The notes beneath the pieces were generated by a model. That model did not search any database. It was not told where the DNA came from and saw nothing but the letters and a program-made list of their open reading frames with translations. The translations under genes were made by a program, and so were the position numbers. 64,000 bases of DNA from assembly GCF_000004195.4 (NCBI RefSeq), contig NC_030683.2:4421133-4485132 (forward strand), in the 5' to 3' direction. Positions 23,641 through 36,229 of this stretch are shown in pieces (positions within the stretch are counted from its first letter, which is position 1; each line of letters opens with the position of its first letter). Origin of the DNA: Xenopus tropicalis. Lineage: Eukaryota; Chordata; Amphibia; Anura; Pipidae.

Positions 23641-24900
23641 TAAGTTAAAGTATGGGAACCTTTTCTAAGCTGTGTACAGTAGGTGGAATTTACTTGTATC
23701 TGGGAAAACGCCGCTTAATCTAAAGAAAGCCGCGAACTCCTAATGGAAAGTCCATTGGCGCTCCCAATAGCTCCCCTATTTTATCAAAAATAATTCAGAA
23801 TTGTTAAAACTAAATTGCTTTTTCTCTGTAAATAATTAAAACGGTACCTGTACTTGTATCTCTCAACTAAGCACCTCATACATTAGAGCCCATGTAACTT
23901 AATTGGGCAGAAACAGTCCCCTATTGGGTTATTTCATAGGTTAAATGCAACTCCGCTTTTCTTCTGTAAATACTCCAAAATCAGTTAAGCCGTGTACTAA
24001 TGATTCCAACTAAGATAATCACCGATTACACGATCCCCTTAAAGTGTCCGGGAGGCAGGAACATGCCCTCTATTGGGTGTTAATTTCATGGACTAACCCT
24101 GGATTCTCCTTTTCCTGCTGTAATAACATAAAAGACAGTCACCTGGGCTTCTTGAATAACCCAAACTAAGATCATAATTTATCCGACCCTTAATGTCGGG
24201 GGCAGAAGGCAGCCCTTATTGTGGGTTGTATTTAAGTGGTTTAATCATGAATCCCCTTCTGGTCTCTGTAATAATATAACAGTAACCTGTCCAATTTGAC
24301 CCTAAGCTAAGATATATCATTTACCTGCTGCCTTATCGGGTGGGCGAACAAGCCCTATTTGGGTTTGAATTTTAATTGGTAGAATGATTACCGTTCTTCT
24401 TTGTTCTGTAATAATAAAAAGTAACCCTGTACTTGATCCCACTAAAGATTATATTAATGTACGCCCCTTATTGGGGTCAGAAACAGAACTCCCTATTGCG
24501 TGTGTTATTTCAATGGTTTTAAATGATCGCCTTCTTTCTTCGTGTACATAATGAAAACATACCTGTACTCTGATCCCACACTAAGTAATACATGTACCAA
24601 CCTTATTTGGGGGGCAGAACAGCCCATTGGGTTTATCTTCAATGGTTTAGATGTAAGTGATTCCCTTTTCTTGTAAATAATAATAACAGGCCTTGTACTT
24701 CGATCCCAATCTTAGATAGTAATTAGCCTTATTGGGGCACGAACAGCCCTATTAGGGTTTAATTATGGTTAATAAATGAATTCCCTTTTTCGTCTCGTAA
24801 TAAAAAACAGAACCTGCCCCTACTTGATCACCCAACTAAGAATATAATTATCGCGTCCTTAGGGGGGCAGGAACAGTGACCCCTATTGGGCGTTTAAAAA
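23641..24900. repeat. Noisy copy of the 112-bp array seen at 50025-50885
   Basis: Blocks CCTGTACTTGATCCCAACTA, CCTTATTGGGGCAGAACAGC, CCCTATTGGGTTTATTT and GATTCCCTTTTCTCTGTAA recur about nine times in the same order as in the clean array at 50025-50885. Spacing here is roughly 125-147 bp against 112 bp in the clean array, an excess made of scattered single-base insertions. It ends with a flank resembling the end of the clean array (GCATTCTGGATAA...GGTCC near 25006), so both arrays sit in copies of the same repeat family. Confidence 0.85.
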
Positions 24901-25714
24901 TTAAAACATTTTCAACTTTCGATTTTTTAAGTTAGACTTAAGGCCTACGGAGATCCAAATTACTAGAAAGAAGCCCCTGTACTCCCAGTAATACCCTTGG
25001 TCCGAGCATTCTGGATAATGGGTCCTATACCTGTATTTATCATGAAAAAGGAACTCACTGTTATCATGGGGCCCCTGGGTCCGGTTCTGCCCCTGGGTAG
25101 GGTGGGTGTAGTGTCATGTAAAGGGCAGAGTAAAGTGGAGACGAGAAAGTGATAATATGGGTTTACTGGCCCGCGTGGCGCGGTATCTACCCCACCCCCA
25201 AGTGCTAGTTGTCTACTGGTGGTGCCAATTCCGCAGCATAGTTCTTTGTCACATGATGCGACCTATAATATAAACGGCATATTCTTAGTTCCATAAAGAC
25301 TGTGATGTATGAAGTAACTGGGGCACATCTTAGCCCGCTTCTACCCAAATGGCTGACGAATGATCCACGGACAAACGAGTCCCGGCTAGAGCTCATCCAT
25401 TTGCCATCAAAGGCATATATCAGCATATCATTATGATACATTATATTCAGCCGAGTACATAAGCCGACAGTTGCAATTGATACGCGGTGGGCAATAGGGG
25501 GCGATCTAGTTCATATAAATGCCTAAGTAAAGAATAGGCGGGTCTTATCCATATTTCTTATATTGTATTATCTGTATTTTATTCCGTTACATATTTTTTG
25601 AAAACTTTTATTTTCTAGCCCCGCCCACTTCTGAGCATGTCACTTCCTGTTTGCGGCAACAGCACTTCCTCTTTAATGGCGGGCACGGATAGGGTTGCAG
25701 ATAAGGCAGTTGCT
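24901..25714. other. Unassigned, partly noisy sequence
   Basis: Starts with the shared array flank (GCATTCTGGATAATGGGTCC). The rest has no recognisable unit or exon. Confidence 0.4.
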
Positions 25715-25920
25715 GGTTGCAGGGTCGGACTGGGGCGCTGGGACACCAGGAAAAGTCCTGGTGGGCTCCGGCTCTAGTGGGACCATGCTCGGAGGAGCAC
25801 TTCGAGTGGGGGGCCCTGCGAGGGGGGTTGGGGGGGGATGCGGTTGGCGGGGGCACCTTTAGGGCCCCTGGGGGGGCCAACCCTGGCTGGTTGGGTCAGG
25901 TAGCTGGGTCAAAGCGAGTA
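25715..25920 (+). repeat. GGGTCGGACTGGG-type interspersed repeat
   Basis: Contains CAGGGTCGGACTGGGGCGCTG followed by G-rich sequence. The same GGGTCGGACTGGG start is found at 52523 and 52921. Non-coding dispersed repeat; family name not known to me. Confidence 0.65.
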
Positions 25921-25966
25921 AAAATCTGGGTTGCGGGCTGTGATTGGTTCTGCGCAGGACTTTACA

Positions 25967-26145
25967 TTAAAGGGGAACTGTCACCCAAGATAAAAAGCTC
26001 TATAATAAAATTAAACTATGAAACCCAATTCTTTTTTTAATTAAATCATCCCTACCTGTTATAAATGTATTTGAGAATCTGAGCTGTCAATCATTTATTG
26101 CCTGCCCCGCCTCTATATATGATTGACAGCTCAGACTTGCCCTTA
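25967..26145 (+). mobile_element. T2-like MITE fragment
   Basis: Begins TTAAAGGGGAACTGTCACCC, a TTAAAGG-type terminus. GAGCTGTCAATCA near 26081 and its inverse TGATTGACAGCTC near 26121 form an internal inverted repeat. Non-coding. Confidence 0.65.
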
Positions 26146-26399
26146 AAAAGGAATCGTTCCTGTGGTTTGTATGCGTCAGCTTCCCCCAATCGGCCGTCGC
26201 TTTGCTTCAGTCGCCCCCCTTTATAGGCCACTCCCACCGTGACTTAATGACACCCCTCGCCCGAGGGTCAGGAACTCGGCGCGCTATTTTTTCTTCCTGT
26301 AGCAGATCCTATAATTAATTGGGCACAAACCAATTTAAAAACCGTCTCGCCCAGCTAGTTCCCGCTGTGGTGCTGTGCTGATGTTTGCCAAGTCGGTAA
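26146..26399. other. Unassigned sequence
   Basis: No recognisable unit, exon or RNA gene. Confidence 0.4.
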
Positions 26400-26750
26400 C
26401 CCGTTCCACGCTTGTTGCACACGCTGTCCGAGCTTCCTGTGCATACTACCTTCTGCCTGATATGTGCCATCTCTGCCCTACCTGCCTTGGTGTGTGCATA
26501 CTCGTGCTTCCGTAGCGCCTGTGTGTGCCGTATTCTTGCCTGCCCTGCCTGTGGTGCCATACCTGCCTGCCACTATTGCTGCTCATATCTGGCCAGTATA
26601 CCCTCCGCTGTCACATGCTGCCTGGTTGTATGTGTACCCCTCCTGCCCTGATGCTGCTATGTGCCATACTCGTGCGCGATTACTCTGCCTGTGTGGGTAC
26701 CCACTGACTCTGCCCTACCCTGCTGCGTGTGTGCGCATGACTCTGCGCTT
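26400..26750. repeat. Noisy tandem array (TGTGCCATACTCTGCCTGCC)
   Basis: Short unit of about 35-40 bp with core GTGTGTGCCATACTCTGCCTGCCCTACCTGCC, repeated with many errors. The overlapping Cys-rich open frames here come from the repeated TGTGC/TGCC and are not proteins. Confidence 0.7.
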
Positions 26751-27780
26751 AACCGGGGGGCGTGAAAAACACAGGGGCGGGTGGGTGTGGGGTGGGCCTA
26801 TGAGAACGGAAATAAGGGGGCAATAAACGCAACGTGATAGAAGATCGTTCTATTCGATTGACGTTTCATCGATTGAATAGTCTATTGCTTGTCGTCCGCC
26901 GCATCGGATAAGCTGGATACACGTCCTTGGCGCCAATTTAGTGGCCGAGCATCTGAGGGAGTTGTTTAATCCCCGACCGCCCCCTGCCCCCTCCCCCCCA
27001 TGACTTTAACTACATGTGCCAAAGATAATTATCCATATCGGCCCTCCTACGCACGTGAAAGTACCCAATCATTTCTTTATGTAAACCCAGCTTTCCAATG
27101 CAACATTACTATCATGGTATGCTTTAACGTTGTTATGTGACTCGAATATTATGTCTAGCTGACGCTTGCCCCCGGGGCACTCCTTATCTACTATGAGGGG
27201 GTGGGTGTGCCCAGGGTCTTATCATATTTTAACCCCTTTCCTGACTCTGCAGAGAGCAGATCGAAGTGCAGATGCTTTGTGTCAGGACATGAGTCTGAGT
27301 CGCAATCTAAACATATCGTGGGCGCCGTTGCCTGTGTGCATCCTCTGAACACCACCCCTAGTTGGTTTGCCGGTGCTATGTTTGCCCCCATATAGTATCC
27401 ATATGCTCAAGCACCCTGTGCCCGTGGGCTGGAGTTGGGGATACTAGGTACTCGGACTCACTAAGCGTGCTCCGGCCAGTATTTGGAAATGGTCTCTGCC
27501 CATGCGAGTTGAATCACATGACCTTTTTGGATTAGTCTACGATACCCCCGTGCCCGCCTCTGTCAGGTCTCAGCGAGATCGACCACCATAACCCCTCCCC
27601 AATATATACATATTAGAGCTATTATTCGCTGCGGTTTCCTGGAGAGCAAGGGCGGCACACTAGGGGTAGGTCAGAAGAGGCATGATAGAGCCTTGCATCA
27701 TCCTGAGGGTAGCGACATGAGTAGTCGGGGTAGTGGGGCCTACCCCTAGTCCTATGGTTCTTTCTGTTCCCGGTGGTGCC
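26751..27780. other. Unassigned, probably low-quality sequence
   Basis: No clear tandem unit or exon. Scattered blocks (TGGGTGTGCCCAGGG, CCCCCATAGTGACATCA) hint at diverged or noisy repeats continuing into the next array. Confidence 0.35.
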
Positions 27781-28880
27781 CCACTGTTGTAAATATGTCA
27801 ATTGCTACAGGCCCCCCCATAGTGACATCACTCTGCTGCGCGGTCCGGGCAGGGTTATCTAGGGTACCCCATGCCCGGCTGTATTTTTGCCTCGCCGCTG
27901 CTCTTTCTATTGCACCAAGTACCCACATTGCCCCTTACTATGAGCGTCACTCCCGCCCTGCCTGTGTGTGCCATACTCTGTCGGCCGTGCGACGGGGGCA
28001 AGGATTTCTAGGGCGCTGTGTGTGTACCCATACCGCCCGGCCTTATATTGCTTCTTTGCACCGCCCATGCTGCTTGTAATTCGGTCGGCAGCCCCCCACC
28101 TCCCTTGACGTCACGTGTGTGCGCATAATGCGCCGGGGTGCTCAGGTGGATCTTCTAGGCGGTATACCCCCCACTGGCTGTCATTTTTTTGCCCCCCTGC
28201 TCTTGTCATTGCGCGAGTTGTCGCCCAAGTACCACCTAATGACGTCACTCTGGGCGCTCGGGCCCTGAGTGGGCAGTGGTTTATGCTAGGGTCGACCCGC
28301 CCAGTACCACTCTGCTGGGCCATATCGCTGTATTGTTGCCGCTCGTGCCTGCAATGCCACTTGTTCATTCTACAGACCCCTCCATCCCTAATAGATATGC
28401 AACCTCGCGCGTGCAGTGGGGAGCTAGCGGCTGGAAGATTTATCTGTTCAGGGGTAAATCCCATAGCTGCCTATATTTGTTGTGCCGCCCCTGCTGCTTG
28501 TGACCTTCGCGCAGGCGCCCTCCACTAGCACGCCTGCCTCGTGTGACGTAGCAGTCTGCGTGCCATGAGTGTCGGGGGGTCAGGGAATTTTCTAAGGCGT
28601 TGAACCGCCCTCCACTGGGCGAGTTGGTTATTTTTTGTGCCCCCTGCTCTTGTCATTATACTCTGGCGGCGCCCAGGCCCCACCTATGACCTGCATTGTC
28701 ACTTGCGCGGGGGCGATGGGATTTCTAGGGTATCCGCCTCCCGGATCTATATAATTTTTGCCTCCGCCCTTGTCTGGCTGTGTCATTGCGCTAGACCCCC
28801 ACCCACTGTTGACGTCACTGCGCGCGGGTGAGTGGCGCCAATGGGTTTTCTAAGGTACCTCTTCTCCGCCGGCTAGGCCC
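27781..28880. repeat. Noisy tandem array (~100 bp, TGCCCCCGCTCTTGTCATTGC...)
   Basis: Recurrent order of TGACGTCACTCTG, GGGGGCAGGGTTTTCTAGGGT, CCGCCCACTGG and TTTTTGCCCCCTGCTCTTGTCATTG, visible about 8-9 times with spacing near 100-130 bp. Insertions and substitutions are frequent. Open frames within it are not credible genes. Confidence 0.7.
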
Positions 28881-29519
28881 CGCCCTCCTTGTCCGACCCC
28901 ACCATAACCGTTTTCCGGCCTTTGTGGCATCCCGTAACCGCCGCGTTTAACGCTGAGATTTATAGCCCATCCTATCAGCGGGCTCCCATTTATTTCCCTG
29001 ATTTAGGGGATTTATGGCCCGGCACCTCGCTGATTGCCCCGTCGCTTTCCTCCTTCTCCCGGATTTCGCCCGTCGTTGTTTGTTTAAGCGTGACGCGAAA
29101 AAAAAATCCCGCCGGTCAGCGACATTAACTATCGGCGTTCAAATTTAGCAGCCAGAAATCGGGCGAGCACCGGAAGCGATCCTTCTTAATCGATCATAGG
29201 CAAAATTCATTTTCCGTCCCCTTGACGGTTCTCTGCGGTGCGATAAGAATAGGTAAGCATTTTATTAATGATTGTCATGGGCTAGAGTGGATTGGCCCGA
29301 CGCGACCTGCGGAAAGGACAACCTCATTAGTCCCGGAGAAGTGACATCCACTTATGCCCGCTGCCCTGCCCGCCGTGGCTATTTGGTCTCTACGGAGAGG
29401 GCCCCGCCAGCGATCTATGAGTAGCGATCGTCTCATCCTTAAGCCGGCAACTAAATGCCTATAAAGATGATAGTTTGAAAGGTCTTCTAAATGAGTCATA
29501 CTGGTTCTCTAGCCCCATG
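28881..29519. other. Unassigned sequence
   Basis: CpG-rich, no recognised unit or exon. Probably noisy. Confidence 0.35.
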
Positions 29520-29890
29520 CTGGTTCCCCCCGATATTATTAAATATTAAGGCGCTATAGTGTTGCTGCCCCAGGGAGCTAGTAACCCATAGCAACCAAGT
29601 ATACGGATAATTTTGCTTCCGAACCAAGGTGACTGCGCAGCTTAAAGTGCTACCTGCTGATTGGTTTGTGTATGGCTACTGCTTGACTGGTGCAAGACTT
29701 ACCCCTATATGTACTAACCAGCATAAGTTCCCTGGCCCCAGGAAGCAGTAACCCATTGGCAACCCAATAGAGCACGTTCTCGCTTTAAAAACAGGTGACC
29801 ACTTAATTGTACTTACTGGTTTGTTGCTATTGGTTTTACGCTCCTGGGCAAATCTTTTGTCCCCATTTGTACCTCCTTTCCCGGGGGAAG
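29520..29890. repeat. Two noisy copies of a CAGTAACCCATAGCAACCAA-type repeat
   Basis: Two degraded copies (near 29565 and 29745) of GCAGTAACCCATAGCAACC, AAACAGGTGACC and CTGATTGGTTGCTATGG. A related inverted piece with ATTGGTTGCTATGGGTTACTG occurs at 62954. Dispersed, non-coding. Confidence 0.65.
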
Positions 29891-30229
29891 CAGGGGGTTA
29901 ATGCATGAAGAATGCAAATATAGTCATTCGTTTATGGTTCTTTTTGTAATATTGCCCACAATCCATTTGTTGATTTATATTAATAGGGTCCTGCAAGTCG
30001 ATTGCCCTGTGTGGCTGTTTTCTTTTGTCAAATTTGTCTTAATTGGAACTCGGCATCACACGGAAGGCTTCGGGGAGACCTCTGTGTTTAATGCCCAGTT
30101 GCTAAACGGAATCTCAAGTCACGGTGTTGGCAAAGAGACCAGCTGCCGGCTCTCAGGATCCCCCCCAGTCTCTCCTCATGTTGTGGAGGCACTCAGAAAC
30201 TGTAGCAAATAGAGAACACTAACGTCTCC
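29891..30229. other. Unassigned sequence
   Basis: Less noisy unique stretch with a 103-codon open frame and no domain I recognise. The GGATCCCCCCCAGTCTCTCC region shows no clear splice context. I do not call a gene. Confidence 0.4.
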
Positions 30230-30970
30230 TTCCTGCATACTCACTCCCAAATGCCCTGAACGGCCTTCAGGCCGGGGCCCGCCTCTCAGCCCATAAACAA
30301 GGTTATCTATGAGATATATAGAAATTGGTGGTGTCGCAAAGGACAGTCACCTCACCCTCCTCGCTATAGGTTCAGGCGTCTCCTATGGGCAACATAAAGC
30401 ACTCCACTAATGAGCCCTTACATATCGCCTCCTATACTGGCCTTCAGGCTGGGCTCTCCTTTTATGGCCCACTAACAAGGTTACAGATATATAAACGAAC
30501 ACCATTGGGCGCTAACAGTCACCTCTCCGCCTATAGCTCTCTAGGGGTCACCGCGCCCAGGCAACAAATAAGCCTCACCCCAAATCCCCCCCTAACTGGC
30601 CCTTCCAGGCTTGGGCCCCCTTAGACCCATAACATAGGTGTAACAGCGATATAGGCATACGTATATACATTGGGGTAACAGTTCACCGGGCGCACCGCTA
30701 TATGTTCCAGGAGTCACCCCTCTGCCCCAGCGGCACAAATAAGCCACATACATCACGCCCACATGTCCTCGGCCCGTAAGCTGGCCTTCACGCTGGGGCA
30801 CCCGCGTTAGCCCATAACAAAGAGTTACAGATCTACCTACGAAAACATTGGAGCTAACAGTCACCTGCTGGCCCGGCTAGTAGTTCCAGGGTACCCAGGG
30901 CACAACAATACAGAAGCACTCCCCACAATCCCCCCTATTCCTTGCCAAAACAAAACAGGTAACTCCCGCA
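30230..30970. repeat. Noisy copy of the 134-bp array seen at 54131-56058
   Basis: Blocks CTGGCCTTCAGGCTGGGC, CCCATAACAAGGTTACAGATAT, GTAACAGTCACC and GCACTC-CCCAAATCCCCCC recur about 4-5 times in the same order as in the clean 134-bp array. Spacing is roughly 158-183 bp, again lengthened by scattered insertions. Confidence 0.85.
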
Positions 30971-31599
30971 TTTACTTTGTCACTGGCTCCTTGCGTCACT
31001 AGTATGGGCACTGTACGTCACCTCTATCGGTGGCAGCAAAACTGATGGCCGCAATGCCTCTGACCTCGAACATATTATGAATTAATAACCAACCAAGATG
31101 AATCTGGGAGGAGTCAGAAACCAAAGAAAAGCTTATGATTCTATTTTCCAGCCTGTTAAACAATCACTAGGCCTTTCAGTGAGGAATAAATCCAACTTGG
31201 ATCCTATAATTCCTTTTATCCCCTTATTACTAATCTAATTAACCACTTGACATCGTGTTTAGGTGTAAACTTCTTTTTTATTGGCTGATTGTCTCCCTTT
31301 ATGGATTGCGCGAGCCTGAATCGCCGTGTCACATGCACTCGCTGGATTTATGACATTCAGGTTGAGAGTTTCCATGACATGTAAAGGTGTTAACCCTCGA
31401 GAGATTCAATTGGCCAATCAAGCAAATTTTAGCTCGAGGCTCGCGCAGATTTACCCGTTACAAGTTTTTACATCACGTGACGGCTTTGCCCATAGATAGA
31501 TTCTACGGGATTGAAACTTGGGCCCCCACGCTCAAATTTGGGTGGGGTGGTGGGGGCCATGAAGTCACTTTACTGGGTATAGTAAAGGCTGGTTTTCTT
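30971..31599. other. Unassigned sequence
   Basis: Cleaner than its neighbours, AT-rich, no repeat unit or exon recognised. Confidence 0.4.
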
Positions 31600-31800
31600 T
31601 CATGTAACCCCCCCCCCCTCACCGTGAACATTGATTACGCCACATGGGCAACTATCAACGACGGAATCCGCGCTCAGGGCGTGTCCGAATGGACTGTTTC
31701 CCAGGAAGGCCCTGAACACCTGGAATTCCGTCTAGAACAGGGGGAGTTTGATGCGAGTTATTTGAAATCCTGTATGCATTTATATTGTAAGATTAAATAA
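31600..31800 (+). other. Exon-like open stretch of unknown identity
   Basis: A 67-codon stretch reads without a stop and has balanced, non-repetitive composition, with VNIDYATWATINDGIR near the start, WTVSQEGPEHLEFRLEQ in the middle and GEFDASYLKSC before the stop at 31798-31800. A C/T-rich tract lies upstream (31595-31620), but no clean acceptor AG follows it, and there is no donor before the stop. I do not recognise the family. It could be a terminal exon, a processed pseudogene fragment or chance. Function unknown. Confidence 0.25.
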
Positions 31801-33615
31801 CAAATCCTATTAGAGATTGGTAGTCTGGGTTATGTAACCTCATAATGGTAATTAGCGCTTTGCCCAGTGAAGCCAGTAACTCCATCCAGCAACCGAGCTC
31901 AGCCATTACTGGTTACCTTTATCATCTCATCATTGGTTGCGTTAAGGGGTTGGTTATCTGGCTCCCTGAGGCAAACAATGTGCCTTTTATTACATATGGG
32001 GGCCTAATATGTTTTTGCTTGGGGGTGGGACCATGTGAGTGAGCCTAGGGTGGTCTATGGAGGCCGCAGGACTCCCTGGTGCGTTGCCACCTTTACTCTA
32101 AGAGAGGAGTTAATGGGAAACCTTGCAGCAGTGTAGCGCGTATGCCAGTTATGTGGACTGGCACTGCTTTGACTGGCCGATGTTGTGGGGTATTGGGCCA
32201 GACTAAACAGTCACTTCATGTCACTGGCTGCACTATAATATCCCTCCTTCCCTGACCTCTCCATTGCCAATGCAAGGACTCCACCCATGACCCTTCCCTA
32301 GCCTTAGTCCCACCCCATCTTCCCCTCACCTATCCGACGCTTAGCCCCCACCCCGCCTGCCCCATATTCCTTGTCCCATTTTTCTTCATAGCCCCACCCC
32401 CAAGGAGCTGGCCATATGAATGCCACGCACCCCCCAGCCCCGAGGGTCCGGTATTAAGTTTCGATGTTCCCGCATACTAGAAACGGCTCTATTACGCTTC
32501 AATCCTGCCTTGGTTTCGTCACGCTTAACTCATCTGCAGAATAACCTGCCAATATGCGCTAGGAGCCACTTTGGTGTTGTGCTCATATTAATCACGTCTG
32601 TCCTGGGCCGTGTTTGGTGGTGGCCGATTTAGGTTAGCCAACTTCCGGCTGACCCTGCCTGGTGTGGCACGCTATGACGTATGAAGAGACACTGTATATC
32701 ACGCTCATAATGTCCATTACATCTTGGGCTGAACTTTAAGCTGCTGTTTCCTGATATAGATATATAACTGCCGGTTTTATGTTTTCAGCTTGTGCGCGCT
32801 ATAATCTACTAGCCCTAGCATTCTCATTGCTTTTTGCCAAGTTTTTGTGCCAATCCACTCCCTGGCAGTTGTCTGGCACTTGTGTGTGCACAACTGCTGC
32901 CTGGTCGTGGTGCAGGTTATCATGACTGCATGCCGCTAGCGGAAGCCCGCCTGGTGGTGCCAATACTCCTGCCCGGTTCTATCCAAACGTCTGGTGTGCA
33001 CATACTCTTCTGCCGCTTACTCCTGGGTTAGCTTGCGTTCACTGGTCGTGTGGCCATAGACTGCCCTAACAATGTACAGAGCGCGCGGAGAGAGGAAGCC
33101 TTGGTGTGTGGTAAGCTCCAATTCTGGCCATTACGTCCTGCCTTGTGGCCTGTTGCTGCCCTATGGCAACGGAATCGCTGAATGACCGGCTCGGTGTGTC
33201 CACTCTTGAAATCTCCTAAGAACCCCGTGCCGACTTTGGCCACCTAGGGGTCGAATTGGACCATATGTGGGGATGCTAGTAACTGCCATGGGAATTCAAA
33301 TGCGCATCGACGCCAGTTTGTTTCTCCTGGAACCTGATTCACTTTCCGTTTTGCTGACAAATTGGGAGGCGCATCGGGGCCTGCCTGGGACGTAGAAGAA
33401 GCACGCGAAATTAATCCGTCCTCGATTTCTTCGTAGTACGCCATCGATCACGGTTCGGAGGACCACAGGCTCATGTCCCTATTCCATCCCCTCTCCAGCA
33501 TCGTCACCCCTGATAACAGACACTCGCACCGTCACCACCATTATGCACCCTCATTTTAACCCACCCCTTGACACTGAAGCCCTTTTGGAAAACTTCATTC
33601 GTGGAACACTTTAGG
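31801..33615. other. Unassigned sequence with possible noisy repeats
   Basis: Between 32830 and 33050 the blocks TTGTGTGTGCACA and CCTGGTGGTGCCAATACTCCTGCC resemble the unit at 26400-26750. Elsewhere I see no unit, exon or RNA gene. Confidence 0.35.
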
Positions 33616-33785
33616 GACATGCACAAAATCCGGATTCGGTCGGCATTACAAATTAGGACAAGGTTTAATGGGCGGTGCGACTCTGAATGAAATAGAATTG
33701 TTCGCGTCCGATAATCCTGCTGGGGTGGGTCTCGGGGGTTCGGCCGAACCCAAAAAAGTGGGTTCGGTGCATCCCTAATCTAAAC
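33616..33785 (-). repeat. Dispersed DNA-element end (GGTTCGGCCGAACCC motif)
   Basis: Contains AATCCGGATTCGGTCGGCA and GGGTTCGGCCGAACCC, then GGTTCGGTGCATCCCTAA, a combination I know from very common Xenopus DNA-transposon-like repeats. A related short piece (GGGGATGCGCCCAATCCACTA) is at 49975. Orientation and class are inferred. Confidence 0.5.
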
Positions 33786-36229
33786 CTTTCAAAATAGGCA
33801 GAGCAGGAAGTGTGGTTGGGGGGAGTCGGCCTGGGTTTCTTGGGGGTGTGTCTGTGGGGCACGCAATATGGGCGTGGTCTAAAGATCAGTCGACCTGGAT
33901 TCTAATAAATTAACCATTGTTGGCAGGGTCTTAATTGTACCCTCGATATAGTGCAGTTCTCTACTTTCCTATCCGTACCGCCAACCCCTCATTTTGGTTG
34001 CATGTGCTGGTCGTGTGTCTCTACAAGGCTTCAACTTAACCCTCCTCTCCTCAAATTGCCGCACCTCCGATCACACTCAACTATGCAATAACTAGACACC
34101 TAGGGCGTTTATTTATGGGCTGTGTAAAACTAATTCGCCCGAAAAAAACGCCGCGCTAGGTATTAACGCTTTATTGCTCCATAAATGTACGCCGCCTTCC
34201 TATTTACACGGAAGCGAAGCTCATGGCGATGTCCGTGCGTCCCGAATTTTTCTGTCGCCTGTTTTTTTACCACAGAACATATAATAAAGTAGCCCTATGC
34301 CTCTGAACCCTTGTGTTGTGATCAGGAGGCTAGAAGACCCATCACGCAACCAACCATAATGATAACCTTAGCTTTTTTACTCCAGGGTGACCAGTAAATT
34401 TCTGACCCCTCTGCTTAATTTGAGACCTCCAAACTGACCAGTTCTCTCCCGGCGATGTGCCCGATGGTGCCAATTGCCCGACGCTTGTCACCTGCCATTG
34501 TCTTTCGTCATTGTGAAGGTCCTTGAGTGTGGCCCGAAGCGGAGAGGAGCGCGCGGAGTGCTACTAGGTTCTATATTGATGGCGCGCGGCACCAGCCAGA
34601 TCAAGTGAACCGGCAAGGATTGCAAACAACCTAAGACTGCAGTGTTAGACTCTTTCTATCGACGGAGCGCTATTATAACTGTCTTAGTCGCATAGACGTG
34701 TAGGCTAGCTGCGATTCGCAAAACTGAACTCGCGTTAACTGACATGGCGAGTCGATCCCCCGATAGTGGCACGCGTGACCACACAGCACGTTTGCACAGT
34801 GCAATATGAGTTTGTCCACAACTTAGCCAGGTAAATCAGCAGAAATGTCCAACAAGCTCTACTTGAGATATGATCTCCTAGCCCCCACAGCTGGCGGCGG
34901 TCAAGATTATAAAGAGGTCACAGCACTACTAGTATGCTGCCTCAGACTCTCAGAGTGGAACATTAAGTAGAATGTATTCGCTTGCCCCATTATCTCCCCC
35001 CTGGCGTGCACAATCACCAGGGCCACCGCGGCCCGGGCAAGTCTTGCGTTGGCCCATATGCTCCGCTTGCCGTGGCGCGCTTGCAAATCAGCATTTGCTT
35101 CTGTCTTTCTATTGAAGCGGCCAAACGCGTCGAGTTGGAACTCTCATAAAGATGGCCACCTCCTAAGAACCTCGCCTTGGCTCGCTACCTAACTGGCCCC
35201 GTCTTGAAAAGGCTCCAAACCTCCCGGCAAACACCTCATTCAGTAAAACATTTATAGATCCCAATGAGGGATTTGCGAGAGTTGGTGTCGAGTGACGAGC
35301 CGGCGTGCGATGCGAGTAGGTATTGTTAAAGACCACTTCTTTGCCTCAGATGGCGTGTACTCTTACATAATTGATTGACCTTGTCAAAACACACTACTGT
35401 CGCTGGTAGCCGTCTCACGTCTTACCCCGTGAGCACAAGGACCCACCTAATAGGTTCTCATCGCGCTGCGCCCACTCAGCGCCTGCGCGACCTCGGCCGC
35501 CCATATCTCGCATATTAGGTGTTCTATGCCAACGAGCTTTAGCGGCGGCTCAATTGCCTCGAGGCTAGACCATCGATTTAATTAGGCTTCAGTTTGCGCT
35601 TTCATGAGTCTATCCTGGAAAGAGCAAGTGGCAGGATTCACGGCCTAGATAAGATATTGTGCACCAACGTTTTGGAAGCGTGCCCTCTATATATTCCCCG
35701 GCTGGCGTCCTATGGTATCCGGTTACTCTCCCTGCTCTGGCCCGCGGCCGCTTCCGCGCGCTTCTCAATGTTGCGCAGATACGGCGGCTGAGTATATACC
35801 ATTTAGCCTGTGGTACAGTGGGAGAGTCACTTGAGTTTTTGAGTTGATTGTTCCACAGCATGTATTGCAATTCGCTTGTTTAAATGACCTTCAATATTTC
35901 CCCTCACCGCAGTTTCAAGCAGTTAATTTTGGGTTGCTGAGGTGCCATACTGCGTTAAAACCTACCGCTTCGAACCACAGGCAGTGGTTTTCGAAAGGGA
36001 GCTGATGTACCTTCGTGCCAATAGGGATGATGAGGCCGATAATACACAACCGACACTGACCACTTATATCACGCTATACAACCTACAATTCTTAGGAATA
36101 TGTTGGAAAGTTGATTAAAGCCTACGCTCTAAGTCAGCCTGACATGCAAAATCTGCTCTGGTCTTATGGGCTCTCGTCGATCCTGTTACCACAACCTTTG
36201 TCTAACTGTGGGGATCACATTGTTTTAAT
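33786..36229. other. Unassigned, likely low-quality sequence
   Basis: About 2.4 kb with no recognisable tandem unit, MITE, exon or RNA gene. Between about 34440 and 36000 base composition is nearly even and CpG is not depleted, unlike genuine frog intronic DNA around it. This suggests error-dominated sequence. The short open frames here carry no support. Confidence 0.4.

Noticed and set aside
25608..26826. Cys-rich and Gly-rich short frames
   Set aside because: They follow from TGTGCC/TGCC reiterations and G-rich repeats; no signal peptide plus mature pattern or splice context is convincing.
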